The notes: generated by a model not told the origin, from the sequence alone. Positions 22,570-34,655 are shown, numbered from the stretch's first letter. The stretch is DNA of 64,000 nt from Clarireedia homoeocarpa (GCA_001465935.1 LNKV01000018.1:642542-706541), one strand, 5' to 3'. Numbers and translations: made by a program.

Positions 22570-22962
22570 GCTTGAATCAATGGATTAGTAGTGGGGGGGG
22601 GGGGGGGATACCAGTGAATCACCACTGTTGTATATGATATCTTTTTTTTAAACAATTTTGAGGGGAAGCTATATCATTATTCTATATATTCTCATGTTAT
22701 CAAATGAATTATGCTTGATGGATGTTGGTTCGATATGAGACCGCACTTAGTCACAATGATGGCCAAGTGGTGCAGTTGAGTCGGGTTGATCATTCTAAAC
22801 TATGTGCGAGGAAGAGCCAGACTATATAGACCAGCTCTCCCGTACTAATTACTATACTACAGCGTGTATCCTATGTCCTGTAGTAGTCCAGTGAATATAC
22901 TGAACCCGGCAATGGATATATATCCTTCGATCAATATATGCTATTTGGCTTTTACATCTGGT
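22570..22962 (+). repeat. Repeat A, copy 1
   Basis: Shares ordered blocks with 27119-27331 in the same orientation: ttgaat..ggtgg/atgg, gattagtagt, ccactgttgtat, gaagct.tatc and a gctttt.catctggtaa end. Copy 1 is longer (about 390 against 213 bp) and AT-richer. This is likely an old dispersed element. Confidence 0.6.
22593..22607 (+). repeat. G15 homopolymer
   Basis: Fifteen consecutive G on the plus strand inside repeat A copy 1, where copy 2 has a mixed gttgggtgggtg sequence. This is probably replication slippage. Confidence 0.9.
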
Positions 22963-22989
22963 AAGTGTAGGCTGCAAAGAAATTATCCG

Positions 22990-23310
22990 AGTCTATGGAT
23001 ACTGTATCCATAATTCAACCCGCGCTATGTATCTAATCCATAGATCTTATTTCAACGTCACAATCCAATCCGTGGCTTGGCGGATTATCTATAGATATCC
23101 GCGGATAATCCATTAATCTACTGATTGCATAACCTAAGCATAAGTCAGTATAAGTCAGTATAAAATAAATATTTAATGTTGCACAAAAGTAGTATATTCT
23201 CAAAAATCAAGCAACTAAAAAAGTATATCCTCAAAAGATAGAGCTTTACTCCTGAAATCCGCCTGGATACTTGGATAATCCGCACTTTTTGGATAATCTG
23301 TAGTACTCCT
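22990..23310. mobile_element. Palindrome-rich transposon-like relic
   Basis: Short inverted repeats cluster here: tatggata/tatccata near 22992-23012, ggattatc/gataatcc at 23082-23111 around a central tagatatcc, and further ggataatcc copies near 23272-23297. A gtcagtataa direct repeat lies at 23144-23164. Such self-complementary ends are seen in small DNA transposon remnants. No transposase frame is visible. Confidence 0.35.
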
Positions 23311-23653
23311 ACTTTCATCTTTCTACTACTAACTGTATTATATATATCTTAGTATACTTTGATCTAGCTAAAAACAAACTGAATCTTTTCTTTGTTAGAG
23401 AGGCTGAACAGTCAAGGTGATTCGGAACGAATTCAAGTAGGTTGGGGACTATGTGCAAGTTCATTGCGATCAACAGCAGCCTTTAACCTCATCTCGTAAG
23501 TAAATACTACTGAAGTTAAAATCCTGCGTGTATAAATCCCTGTAAAATTGACAGACCACAGGTGCCAGATGGGGGCTGTGAAAAGAATCCGGTGAATAGA
23601 ACTGGATGCACGAAAGACGATATCTTGCTATCTTTCAATATTGCTTAGCCAGT

Positions 23654-23802
23654 TTTTTGAAAAATGCATCACCAAACTTTGGGAATAGCCTCAGATCCTC
23701 TCTTCTGATAAAGTTGGTTTTTGTCAGAATATATAAATCGAGAGTCTTTTGATAAATTAGGGTACTTCACGTAATTCGGGGATGCATCTTTCATTACCCG
23801 GC
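23654..23802 (+). repeat. Repeat B, copy 1
   Basis: Matches 26767-26998 in the same orientation through atcaccaa, aatag.ctcagatc.tctctt, tttttgtcagaat, aattaggg and a final aagtac. Several differences are C/T transitions. Confidence 0.6.
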
Positions 23803-24327
23803 TAAGTACAAAGCCGGCGGTAATGAATCCTTGGGGGCCGGAGTTATGGCCTGATCTGTGCAATCACTGCGGCGTTGCGGCGAGAACTTGGCTTGAGTGG
23901 ACGCCACATACGGCAGAGGATGCTATCCCATGCGCCTGCATGTTAATGTGAAACCAAATATAAGCCCAAATTGTCACTTCTCTAGAAGTGGCTTCTTCAC
24001 CTTTGGAGTTTTAACAGTTAACCTTAAGTTGATAGCTAATCACTTACTTATTTCATTGCTTGATTCATATTTGGATCTAGGTCCCCCTACACTCTATACT
24101 CTCGCTCCCGTCCAATTAAAAAGCAGCACAGCCAGGATGCGATATATGTTAGAACTGCTATGCCGGGCTTGTCATACTACGTTCCATTTAGGTGGGAGAG
24201 TACATATATTCTCTCCTAAAGTCCCGATCCTTCAAAATTTTGGGTTTGCCAATTTCTTCTCCTGCTATCACCACACCAGAATTTCCCCATAGCGCCATCG
24301 TTTGAGATTCACTCACTGCTTGAGAAA

Positions 24328-26232
24328 ATGATGATGGCGTTCTCTTCTCTCATTCACTCAACTCTCATCTTTCTTATCTTGGCGACCAGATCCCAGGCTC
24401 TGAATACTTGGAATATCACCTCGAATGATTTCGTGCGGATGCTTTATAGCTCTGGTATGCAGTTCAAACGCAATTGAATAATACTAATATCAGCTATAGC
24501 TATTGTCGTCGGGAATTGGCTTTATATTGATGGCGGAGAGTTCTACCAAGCGGGAGCCTCGTCTTGGGCTGATTTGATACATTGTTAGTTTCTTTCCTCC
24601 TATCTTCTCACATTTATTGACGTTTTGTGGAGTAAATGGTACCCTTTCAATAGATATGTCAAGCTCCTGGACTACTTCCAATGTTACGATCAACACTTTT
24701 AGCAAGCCGCAACAAGACCAAAACGTGAGAGACGGAGCATTATGGTGGAATCCAAATACATCTACTGTGCTGTCTTTTGGCGGCGAGCCATATAACACGC
24801 TCACAGGCACGTGGGCGTTGACTCTTAATAGCAAAGGCTCAGGAACTTGGTCTCAAGTATCCTTCTCCGATTCCAAATTCAAAACGCTCGTGCGTCCCGG
24901 GTACGGCCTTCGAGCAGCAAGCTCAACAACTGGGTACAGTATGGGCGGTATGCAAACAATCTTCCCCTCAGACACTTACTGGTCCATTCCCGGGCTCATC
25001 ACCTTTGATTTTGCAAGTCAGAAATGGAGTAATTTAAGCACCATCGGTATATATTCAGAAAGTGGAATGGCCCTATATGGCGCAGGGCAATTTGTACCTT
25101 CATTCGGGTCAGAAGGGGTCATGGTAATGATCGGTGGGGCGGTACCGACAAACTCATGGGACAAAAGCGGCGCTCTACGCCCCATGACCAATATCACGGT
25201 CTTCGACCCTTCGTCGCAAGGCTGGTATTCGCAGACTGCCACTGGAGATATACCTATGTCTAGGAGAGATATTTGTATAATCGGTGTTCAGAGCAGCAGC
25301 GAAAGTACCTACGAGATGTGAGCCATCCTCCCCTCATTAATCCCACCCATCCAGTCCCCCTGAGCTAGAATGCTAACGTGAGAATAAAAGATTCATCTAC
25401 GGCGGCTGGAACGGCAACTTTGATGCCGCCGCAAACAAAGATTCTAGCAGTGTCTACATACTCCTCCTTCCGGCATTCCGCTGGATCCGTGCTGGCGGCT
25501 CTGCACCATCTCGCGCTGGTTCAGCCTGTCTCGTAGTCGGGAACAGACAGATGATCAGTATAGGTGGGCGGGACCCTACTTCCACTGCCGAATATGCAAC
25601 CGCAGATCCGTGGAATTTTGGGATCGGCATGTTTGATCTGACGAAATTAAGTTGGACAGATACTTATAACGCCTATGCGTCAGTATATCAAAGGCCAGCT
25701 GTGGTTTCCGAGTATTACGCTGCTAAGTACGACTAACATCTCCTTTATCGAGAGCGAGCTAATTGTACCCAGTAACATGTTTCCGAATTGGGATAATCCT
25801 GCTCTGGCGAAAGTCTTCACAGCTAAAACTAGTACCACAACTCCAACTTCAACCTCTACGTCTAGCTCCACTCCTTCTACTTCAGGTACCGCAAACAGCC
25901 AGGAATCCGTATCCTCGGTCCCTAAGTACGCGATAGCCCTCGCGGTTCTCGGTGGCGTCGCGTTACTCGCATTAGCTGCGTTTGCCTTTTGGTGGTTCTT
26001 ATGCAGGGGCCGTGCGAGGAAAGAACGGCGGGTAAACCCAAGTGGGCATGAGCATGAGAGAGGGAGGTATGAAGAGGCAAGGCAACAGGTGCCTGAGCTT
26101 GGAGTGGAGAGGCTGTGGGAAGCGCCTGCCTCCGAAGTGAAGCGACCGGTAGAGATGGATGGGAGGCCGTGGAAGGGGATAAAGACGAACCCGGTTGAGG
26201 TTGCGGTGCCGGTGTTTGAGGCTCCTGCGTAG
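24328..26232 (+). CDS. Membrane-anchored kelch-repeat (galactose-oxidase-like propeller) protein
   Basis: Exons 24328-24454, 24494-24583 (or from 24500), 24633-25317, 25391-25726 and 25773-26232 give 563-565 residues. A signal peptide at the N-terminus (MMMAFSSLIHSTLIFLILA) is followed by kelch-type blades: GNWLYIDGGEFY, TVLSFGGEPYN, GYSMGGMQT, VMIGGAVPT, FIYGGWNG and MISIGGRDP. A Ser/Thr-rich stalk follows, then one transmembrane helix near residues 463-488 (YAIALAVLGGVALLALAAF). The cytoplasmic tail is about 75 residues, basic then acidic. This is a type I surface protein; copper-radical oxidase residues are not evident, so an oxidase activity should not be assumed. The first intron (39 or 45 nt) is very short. 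Repeat relics flank the gene on both sides. Confidence 0.83.
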
Positions 26233-26766
26233 GTACTTTTGAGTATGTGGAAGGACCCGGTGTGTAGGCCCCACTCCCGGGGATATCATACAGATTGCGC
26301 TAGCAATTGGCATCACTGTACAGGCTTGGGTACTTTCACGGGGTTATCAAATTATATGCCCTTTTTACCCTCCATGTGGCGAGTCTCGCGATTTTGTCCT
26401 CTCTGATACTATACTTACTATTCCAGAGAATTTGGGGCAGCCGTAAGGAGCGTAGCGAAGACGAGAAGATGCTCCTTTAGTAGTGGAATCCAGCCCGGCT
26501 GATCCTATCATTTCTGGTGGTAAATAAGCATGGCACTGGATGAACCAAATGGGCTATTTTAGCAGAAGATTCCAGTATGGGCCCTGCACTTCGGCTTCGA
26601 TGTTAGAACTAGGTTCTGCGAGATGTGAGTAAAACATATGTGGCTCATCTTCCTTCAGCTGGAAGGAAACCATCGGCTTGACTTCTCCTGTAACCAAGTT
26701 GCTGCTGCAGCCGTCAGCCACTCAGAGTGATACACAAACTTCTCCTCTCCTTGTACTCGGCCGGTG

Positions 26767-26998
26767 GTTTTGAAAGATTCATCACCAAGTTTTGTGAATA
26801 GTCTCAGATCTTCTCTTGTAGTTAGAATCAATCGAACAAGTTTACTTAGATACTTTAAGATATATTTTATAAAACAATTTTTGTCAGAATAAATTGTTTC
26901 AATAATAAATTACAATTATTTGGTTCAGGAGTATTCTGACAAATTTAGGGTGTTTCGAATTTGGTGATACAGTACGAGTACATCTTTGGCCAAGTACT
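26767..26998 (+). repeat. Repeat B, copy 2
   Basis: Second, longer and AT-richer copy of the unit at 23654-23802; see that entry for the shared blocks. An extra ~80 bp of AT-rich sequence interrupts it near 26825-26925. Confidence 0.6.
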
Positions 26999-27118
26999 CG
27001 GTCTATATCACACACCACAATATGATCTCTATATAAAATAAAATTAAACAAAACATGACACATATGACCATAGATCAAGGAGAAATGGGCATCCCGTCCG
27101 CTCTGCCATACACAAGCC

Positions 27119-27331
27119 TTGAATCGGTGGATTAGTAGTTGGGTGGGTGACCACCAGCGAATCCCCACTGTTGTATGTGCTCGATTCTTTTGCCATTTTG
27201 GGAAGCTGTATCTTTCTATTTTGTATGATCATATGTCGTCCATCGTCTTGCTGGGTAGCATTGATTATGCCTAGTGCATACGTACTCTTCGATAGGTATG
27301 TGCAATTTTGCTTTTGCATCTGGTAAATGGG
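27119..27331 (+). repeat. Repeat A, copy 2
   Basis: Second copy of the unit at 22570-22962, less AT-rich and probably closer to the original sequence. Confidence 0.6.
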
Positions 27332-27923
27332 AGGGAGGAGGGGAGGTGATACCAGCAAGCGAATGGGAACACTATGTCCGATCAAGTGAATCAACACTCT
27401 CATCTAGTTTTATGGGTAATGATATATGTATTCATCTCATTCCAACGATAACCTTCCATCTCGGGCCAACAATAGCTGATCCATCCAGCCTCCACCTGCG
27501 CGCATTTCGTATCCCCAGACTAGACCATCTACTCCTATCTGGAAAAATGCCAGCACCAACGTCTATAAACAAGTTTTCTCATCTCATCCAAACCCAAATA
27601 CGAATGTAGATACCTATTTCAAAAGCCACCCTCCCTCCGCCATGCCTCCTCTTCCTTCTTGATGATACAAGTCCTGCACCACATCATCCTACCCACCGCC
27701 CCGGCCCATCCATCGTATCCGCCAATGTATACCCATTTCCCGTTACCATTTGCCTGCCTAAATCCAAAATGGGATGCGTAATAACAACACAGAACATAAA
27801 CAATGAATCAATCAACCCATGGTACAGAACTCCACTCTCATATGCAAATGACCCAAAACACCCAATACAGAACCTTTTACCGAGACAGCCCTTCCCCATT
27901 CGGCCTTTCTTCATTCGCAATAC

Positions 27924-30900
27924 TTACCTAGGTCTTTTAAAAGGATGAGCCTCAGTATTGAGAACGTACTCATCCAAACTAATAGTGTCCGGAGTCGAAA
28001 ACAGTAGATAGAAATACTTGAGCGTTTCCGCCAACCAGAAACTTTCCATCTCATCGATCTGGTTTAATTCCTCAACTGTGACATCGGAGATAGCCGAATG
28101 ACCGTATTTGGTCGACGTAGCGTTGATCACAGCTTCGAACATTTTCCACCCCTTCTCTTGCCAAGTCTTGTCGCCCGTGATACGGTACATATACCAGACG
28201 GATTCGATGGCTTCGGGTCTATAATCTGCGTATTAGTATTGGGTCGAAGTAGAAGGAAAATGGGAAACTAACCTGAGAATGTATTTTCTGGAACTGATGC
28301 TTACGAATCCAGGCGGTAGCGATTCCCGCTTGATGCGGTCCTCGACATATTCCTTGTGAGAGAGTGGACGAAAAGGATCAGGCAATGGTTCCTCAGGTAG
28401 AGTTTTCTGTGATTGTGTACCTTTTCCTAATTGACGACCCGACGCCGCCATATTCTGCAATTCTGCTTCTGTATTGGTTGACTTCTCCTTAAACATTTTT
28501 TCTTTCTCATCCGTCATTCCGGAGGGAGTGCCAGTTTTACCGCTGTTACCCATGGATTTTCCCTCCGGCGCTTCTTTCTTTTCTCCTGATATAGTCTGAC
28601 GTTTTGTCAAAGATGCAGGCTTTTCTTTGGGTTTAAATGCATCTTCATCCTTGACTGCGATGTTGGAGACAGACGATTTAACATTTGAAGACCCTGAGCC
28701 GGATGATCCCACATTGGATGAAGCTCCCTCAACCGAGCTAACACTCGACCGCCCGCTGCCTGGTTTGGCGACTTCTGGAACAGAGGCTGCTTTAAGCGTA
28801 CCTTCCTTGGGAGCGACCTTGGCCGAGCTAGTTCCTGCCGATCCAACATGATCTTGCGGTTGCCCTACAGCATCAGCCTTTTCTGAGGCGATATGATCGT
28901 AAGTAGCCTCTTTTGCTGCAGCAATCTTGGCTTGCTCTTCGGCTGCCTTGTTGGCAATATAGTCTGCGAGCTGCTCGTCCCTGAAAGCTGCAGAAGGATC
29001 TATATACTCGTTGTAAAGAGTCTCGTTCCACGTACAATGCTCGGCATTTTCACATGCCACTACTGTCGCTCCTTCAGGCATGATACCGGATTGTGTAGCT
29101 CCATAAGCCCACACACAACCATCTGTCAACTTTTTTGCAAGCTCGAGGTCGCCGTCCAGACCAAATATCTTAGCACTCATACCAACCATGCCTCCGATGA
29201 AGCATGTCAAATGCTGAACTTCGGGATGCAGAAAGTGATCGCCAGGCTCACCACCAGTAGATACAGCGCCAGAAATCAGAACATCGTCATTTTTAGGCAC
29301 CATGGGACGATAGAGCATGTGCTCTCTGATTGCCTCAGCAGTCCTGATATACATTTTCTCATACACAGGCTCAAGACCACCCAATAAAAGATGTTGCTAT
29401 CAACTGTAGTTAGTTAGGTAGGATTTGTTATCAACAATTTCACGCACCTTTGGGAAATATTCATATGTGGAATCCTCTCCTCCTGCCATTGAGAACTTGT
29501 CCCTACCAAATGTAGTGGAAGATTCAAGTCCTTGCTCAACACAGTCCCAATCATCGGACAAACCTCCCCGACCCGAAGCGATGCTCTGATGGCTGATAGG
29601 ATGTACTTGCGGATTGGATGCTGGATGCGCTACCGGTTGCGCTGCCGGTGGCGGAGGTGAAGAAACTGTTGTAGAAGCGGAAGAGCCGGCTGTATCCTCT
29701 GAGGCTCGTCTTGATAGTTTGCTATCATCATCCCAGCCTTTGATACGGGCCTTGCTTGGTTCACCTGGCACGATTTGCATTTCTAATGTTTTTTCTTCTG
29801 ATGTGGCCTTCTTTTTCGGCTTAGGCTCGGGGACTGTTGCGGGCATGGGAGGTTTATATCCTTGGGGATCTTCCTTCACCAATGCAGCAGCCTGTGCGGT
29901 TTTGAGAAGAGACTCTTCTGCCATTGCAGCATCTTGTGCTGCCTTCAGTCTCAAATTGGTGGCAGTACGATTACACCCTGAAGCATCGACGTTCTCTGGA
30001 AACACCCCGGGAAGTTTGGTGGTATTTCGGTCTTGCCACTCAGAGAGAGCATTAGTGACACGAGCTACGGCATCATAGTAGCGAGGTTCCTTGGTAAGTT
30101 GTGCAAGTCTGGTAAATTCCATGGACAAGGATCCAAGTTCTGCCAGATTTGATCTTGTACTCGCACGATGCGGCTGAGATGCAAAGGCTGGCTTCCATGT
30201 ATATTGAAGGATCGGCATTCTGTTTGGCGTATCGAAAGCTCCCATCAAAATTTCGCCCAACTCAACAGCTTTTTCTAAAAGAGTCGGGTATTTGGCGCCA
30301 CTAACATCATATGCTGCTAACAAGCCGCCCAAGTATCTGATCGTAGTCTCGAAGACTGGTATTTCCATTCTTGGGGTAGTAGTAAAATCGATAAGTGCGA
30401 CCGCTTCGACGGCATCCTCAAACTCGTCACGTAGACCCATAATCCATAGAGTATCCAGAGCATCGACTAGGGTTGCAGCCCATCCGCAGAATGGATCCCG
30501 GAATTTTCCTGATACTGGAGAGAGTTCATCATGTCTCCACGCAAACTTCCTGTATCCCTGCCATGCTCTCAAGAATTCCGCTTTTACCTGATTTTGCCTC
30601 TTTTCTCGATCAATCTTCGCATTTGTAGTCTCGTCGTTGAAGTGGTACTGAATCCTGGGTATGGATAATGGAACGCCGGTTGGAAGTTTAATAATACTTT
30701 CAGTAGGTACTGGAAAGTGTTCGACTTGCTTGGACCAATGAATTGTAGTAGGTGCTGCCGGAAATAGAGGCACTTCTTGTCTTCCATCTGGCGCAATGGC
30801 ATGAATATTATCGAATTCCCCATCCTCATCAGAATCTCCAAAACTCGGTCGTTTTCTATCAGGGAGTATAATCTTGGGAGTTGTGGCATCTGCGGTCGGG

Positions 30901-31241
30901 ATGGTAGGGAAAGTCGAGGTAAGTAATGCCTTACTGCTTGTGAACGATGTAGACAATGCCGCAGGCGCTTTTGGTGGAGCATTAGGGGGTTGCTTGACTG
31001 GCTTCAATTCCTCTTTTGGTTGTTCCTTCGAACTCCCTGGTGTATTCGGCACAGCAGCTTTTGGTGGTAGTGGTGCTTGAGGGACTACCGCTCCTGTCTT
31101 TGCATCTTTCGAGGTAGGAATGTCAAGGACATCTCCACTGGTATAACTTTCCCAATCCCGTATATGTGTAAAGCGAATAAGGGCGATGGTTATGACGGCA
31201 GCAAATATCAAAAGAACTCTGTATCTGCGGAATCGCAACAT
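27924..31241 (-). CDS. Class I alpha-1,2-mannosidase (GH47) with long insertions
   Basis: Exons 31241-29448, 29396-28273 and 28218-27924 give 1070 residues, about twice a typical GH47 enzyme. A type II signal anchor lies at residues ~8-23 (VLLIFAAVITIALIRF), then a Pro/Ala/Ser stalk. The (alpha/alpha)7 domain starts near residue 210 (FLRAWQGYRKFAWRHDEL, DPFCGWAATLVDALDTLWIMG, FETTIRYLGGLLAAYD, RSNLAELGSLSMEF). It continues with TYEYFPK, HLLLGGLEPVYE, HLTCFIGGM, PEAIESVWYMYR and ends with the Ca2+-binding TEAHP. Two Ala/Lys/Ser-rich insertions (about residues 424-570 and 730-945) split the domain. GH47 enzymes trim mannose from N-glycans in the ER/Golgi or mark misfolded glycoproteins for degradation; which role applies is unclear. 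Confidence 0.9.
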
Positions 31242-32770
31242 CGTGCGAATCGCTACTCCGTGGTCTTTCGACCAGAGGCTTCAGAGAAATGGGCCGAATT
31301 GGTAAAAAGGAAAGGGTCGTGTGTTCAGCGCGGAACAAATGTCGGTACGAATAAATTGTTGCCGAAGGATGATAGCCTCATCACGAAACAAATGGTCGTC
31401 TCGTATTGACAAATCAGTTCATTGCTTTCATAAGACCTTCTAAGCAATATGAGGACAATCAATGTCGAGGATAAGGATGATGGAGGAATAGGAGTGAAAA
31501 GCCAACTTGTGTTGAGCAGCCCGAGCAATCTACCAGCGGCCTATTGAAGTACGGTATGAATTGTGGATGGTGTAGCACCTTCCAGGCTTGGCATGGGTAG
31601 AGTTGGTGCTGAATACCCAATTTTCTCCCTGAGCTCCCCCACTATAAAATAAAGTGAGGTTTGTCTCTGGGTTGATGGGTTTATTTATGGGTTTATTTAT
31701 GGGTTTAACTTATGGGTTTATGGGTGTTTTTGCTGGTTTTACGGGATTTACGGGATTTACGGGGCCAAATATGGCTAAAATGATTCAAGTCCACGAGCCT
31801 AAATTGCTTCTTTGGTCTATTCCCGAAGCGTAGTGGTCCAAACTGCCAAAGCGGGACGAACATTCACATCTCGAATCCACTACTACGGACCAGAGCACTT
31901 TGGGAAAAGAGGGATCTTAGGTGTGGAGATCAGGAGGGGGTTCGGCTTCCTTAAAGTGTGTCAGCTGGGAAGGTTAGGGTAACCTCTTGCGCGAGAAGAA
32001 TCAATGTAGATGCTTGTTCCCGGCGGTTAGGGTATTCATCCAGATTGAATAGAAAGTGCAGATATCTATATCAACCGGCATTTCAGACCGTGGGAGACAT
32101 GTTCACGGTGGCCATAGTAAAAGAATCCATTGTGTGTGCTGGACGCACAGGATGATCTGCAGTGTCTGCTGGCCGCAGAGGTTTAAACTAACTTGGTATC
32201 GGTATGTGCTATTGATAAGATTTTAAGCATATTTATCAAAAGAATTCCCTTTACCCATCTTGTACATACAACACGGAAAAGATTGACAACTATGGTCAAC
32301 CTTTATCAGATGTGAAAACGGACCTCATCCTATCTTATCGAACAGTCGGTTTTGCAGGTCCTCAGACCGAATTCTAATGAGGTCCGGATCGACGTTGCAT
32401 TCGTGCATACTTCGTATAAGCTGGCCTTGAATGTATATGTGGAAGACCACTTCCTCATCGCTACTGTCACTCTATCACTCTGTCACTCAGATGTTCCTCC
32501 ACAACGCCACGAGACTTGCCAAGTGGGATTATATCATGCAGAGCAATATGCACATCAGCTCGGAGAGAATCTATCTCGTCAAGTCATATCATTTCTTGTG
32601 GGTTCTCTATCTGGGCATGCGTCCGGGTAAGGCATGCTACATAACCTCTTCAGATGTGATACTGTTGTACAGATTTACATACCAAGGTGAGAAGTGCTTA
32701 TACCATGTATTTCTCATGAGAAGCTTCCCCACTCCAAGCTAGACGTTGATCATTAGATATTCCCGTTATT
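31242..32770. other. Intergenic stretch between the GH47 start and the CCT6 3' end
   Basis: Holds the GH47 promoter, a GT-rich imperfect repeat tract (31669-31765) and short unsupported frames. No RNA gene is recognised. Confidence 0.5.
31669..31765. repeat. Imperfect repeat of gggtttattta / gggatttac units
   Basis: Three to four gggttta-type units followed by three gggattta-type units. It resembles a degenerate G-rich array but is not a telomere repeat. Confidence 0.7.
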
Positions 32771-34655
32771 TTATTCATCCATTCCAGGTCCAGGGCCACC
32801 TTGTCTTCCCATTTGTCGTGCCTTAAGTAATTCATCGCAAAGTAAGAGGTTGGACGCAATACCAGAACTTGAAGCGATGCAATTCCTCAATACACGGAAA
32901 GAGTCATATACACCCTCCAAAACTGGGTCCATAGATTCTCCAGTCTTCAGATCAAGACCGACGATGTTACCTTCCACCTGCTCGTCCTGTAGTCTGGCAA
33001 CTGTGTAACTGTAAGAAAGCAATATTGAAACCGTGTGTGCAATTTAACTTACGCGAATCCTGAATATCATGACCAGCGTTTGCGGCCAAAGTTTTTGGGA
33101 TAATGAGAAGAGCATCTGCGAATGCTTGCACGCCCCACTTCGCCTTACCCTTAACAGTCTTGCGGAATGCTTCGCTGTTTAGGTGTGCTGCGCAGGCAAC
33201 TTGGAAAGCACCGGCCCCTGGAACAACACTCTTGTCTACGATCATGTTATAGACACTACGAAGACCGTCACGGACAGCATCCGTAATTTGAGTGATGGTG
33301 TGTTGATTTGGTCCCTTAATGAGGATGGTCACAGACTTTGGCTCTTTAACATCTTCAATGAAGGTGTACTTCTCCTCTCCCAGCTGATGTTCATAGACGT
33401 TTCCAGCCCAACCGAGGACATCTGGTGTCAGGTCGTCCACGCTGTTTTGTGCTGTACCACCACAGATCAATTGTAATCTCTCCATGTTCCTTCGCTTAGC
33501 TCTTCTCAAGGCGAAAATGCCATTCTTGACTAGGACATCTAGTGATAGTGGATCGATACCCTTCTGGTTAATAATGACGAACCCTTTGTTAGGATCGTTT
33601 CCACACACTTCCTTCTTCAATTCCACGATTTTTCGTAGTTTTTCGTCAACGAAGCGACGCTCACTCTCCACAAGCTTGTCTCTTTGTTCCGCGCTCGAAT
33701 AGTAGAAGCCAGAGTTGATTTCCGACTTTTCATATTCCAAACTGACGTTCAAGCTGAGAATGAATGCATTCTCAACCTTTTTAGGCATGTCGGGATGTCT
33801 AGCGCCGTGATCCAGCGCGAGACCTCGAATCAATTGGGTTTCAGAGGCGGTTCGGTGTTGCATCTTCATAATCTCAACCATATGGAGATCAGGCTTCGCA
33901 GGAGCTTGATAAATAGATAGGACTGCGTCGACGATATCCGGGGTAAGTTTTTCTGCCAAAGTATGGTTGAGTTTCGTCGAAAGAGAGGTGCGGGCGACGC
34001 AAAGTAGGAGTTCTCGATCGACTTCCTTCTCCATTTTGAATGTATCCAAGAACTGCAAATAAATCAGTACTATCCTAACCTTATACAAGTATCTACGCAC
34101 CTTTAGCGCCTCGGTCTTAGCAATCTCGTAACCGTCTGTGATAATCCTAGGATGTAGACCTTCAGAGATATATCTGTCCGCTTGTTTTAACAGCTCTCCA
34201 ACCAAGAGCACAACTGAGGTTGTGCCATCACCACAAATGTCATCTTGTGCTGTCGCTGCTCGTGCAATCATAACTGCTGTGGGGTTCTGTATTTGCATCT
34301 CTCGCAATAAAACATTTCCATCCTTTGTAAGCTTGATCTGCACACCAGCGAACATTAGAAAATGGAATTCGCAGAATCCAAAGGAGACTTTCATACCGCA
34401 CCAGCACCGTCGACAAGCCTTTAAGGATATTAGCATATTTCCGAATCACGGCAGGGCAGGTACGAACATTTTGATGGTTCCCAAGGGACCCAAATTCGAC
34501 TTCAAAACATCTTGCAAACCCTCACCAGCACTAATATTGACTCTTAGAGCTTCCCCTCTTCGCTGCATTCAGTCAGTGCCTGCCAAACTACTCCACATCC
34601 TGTAAAAACGTACCCTCGACTCCGCCTTCGGGTTAAGAAGCTGTGCGGCAGACAT
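32771..34655 (-). CDS. cct6: T-complex protein 1 zeta subunit (CCT6)
   Basis: Exons 34655-34614, 34562-34468, 34418-34397, 34337-34101, 34052-33053 and 33000-32771 give 541 residues, the usual length for CCT zeta. The chaperonin signature pieces are in order: LGPLGTIKMLVDGAG, IKLTKDGNVLL, ARAATAQDDICGDGTTS, then the apical domain, MERLQLICGGTAQNSVDDL and VPGAGAFQVACAAHL, ending in the ATP-binding AGHDIQDSLARLQDEQ. The third exon is only 22 nt and supplies the conserved Leu-Val-Asp-Gly-Ala-Gly-Ala stretch. The intron before exon 5 is 48 nt and stop-free, so its retention would insert 16 residues. The intron ending at 34419 has an unusual gttcgt donor. The subunit works in the cytosolic TRiC ring folding actin and tubulin. 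Confidence 0.93.

Larger units (their letters stand above)
21761..24327. other. AT-rich gene-free stretch with transposon-like relics
   Basis: Contains frames at 21917-22521 without recognisable family, a 15-bp G run, and two diverged repeat units that recur downstream of the kelch gene. It also has several short palindromes built on ggataatcc. Nothing here supports an intact gene; it reads as decayed mobile DNA plus the kelch promoter. Confidence 0.55.
26233..27923. other. AT-rich gene-free stretch downstream of the kelch gene
   Basis: Contains second copies of repeats B and A and short unsupported frames. The last ~300 bp are probably 3'-UTR of the minus-strand GH47 gene. Confidence 0.55.

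Noticed and set aside
18320..26232. Secondary-metabolite gene cluster (esterase, methyltransferase, kelch oxidase-like)
   Set aside because: No backbone synthase, P450 or regulator is present, the methyltransferase is dead, and the kelch protein is membrane-anchored; neighbours are housekeeping.
31669..31765. Telomere-like GGGTTTA array
   Set aside because: Units are gggtttattta-type, not the fungal TTAGGG repeat, and are few and imperfect.
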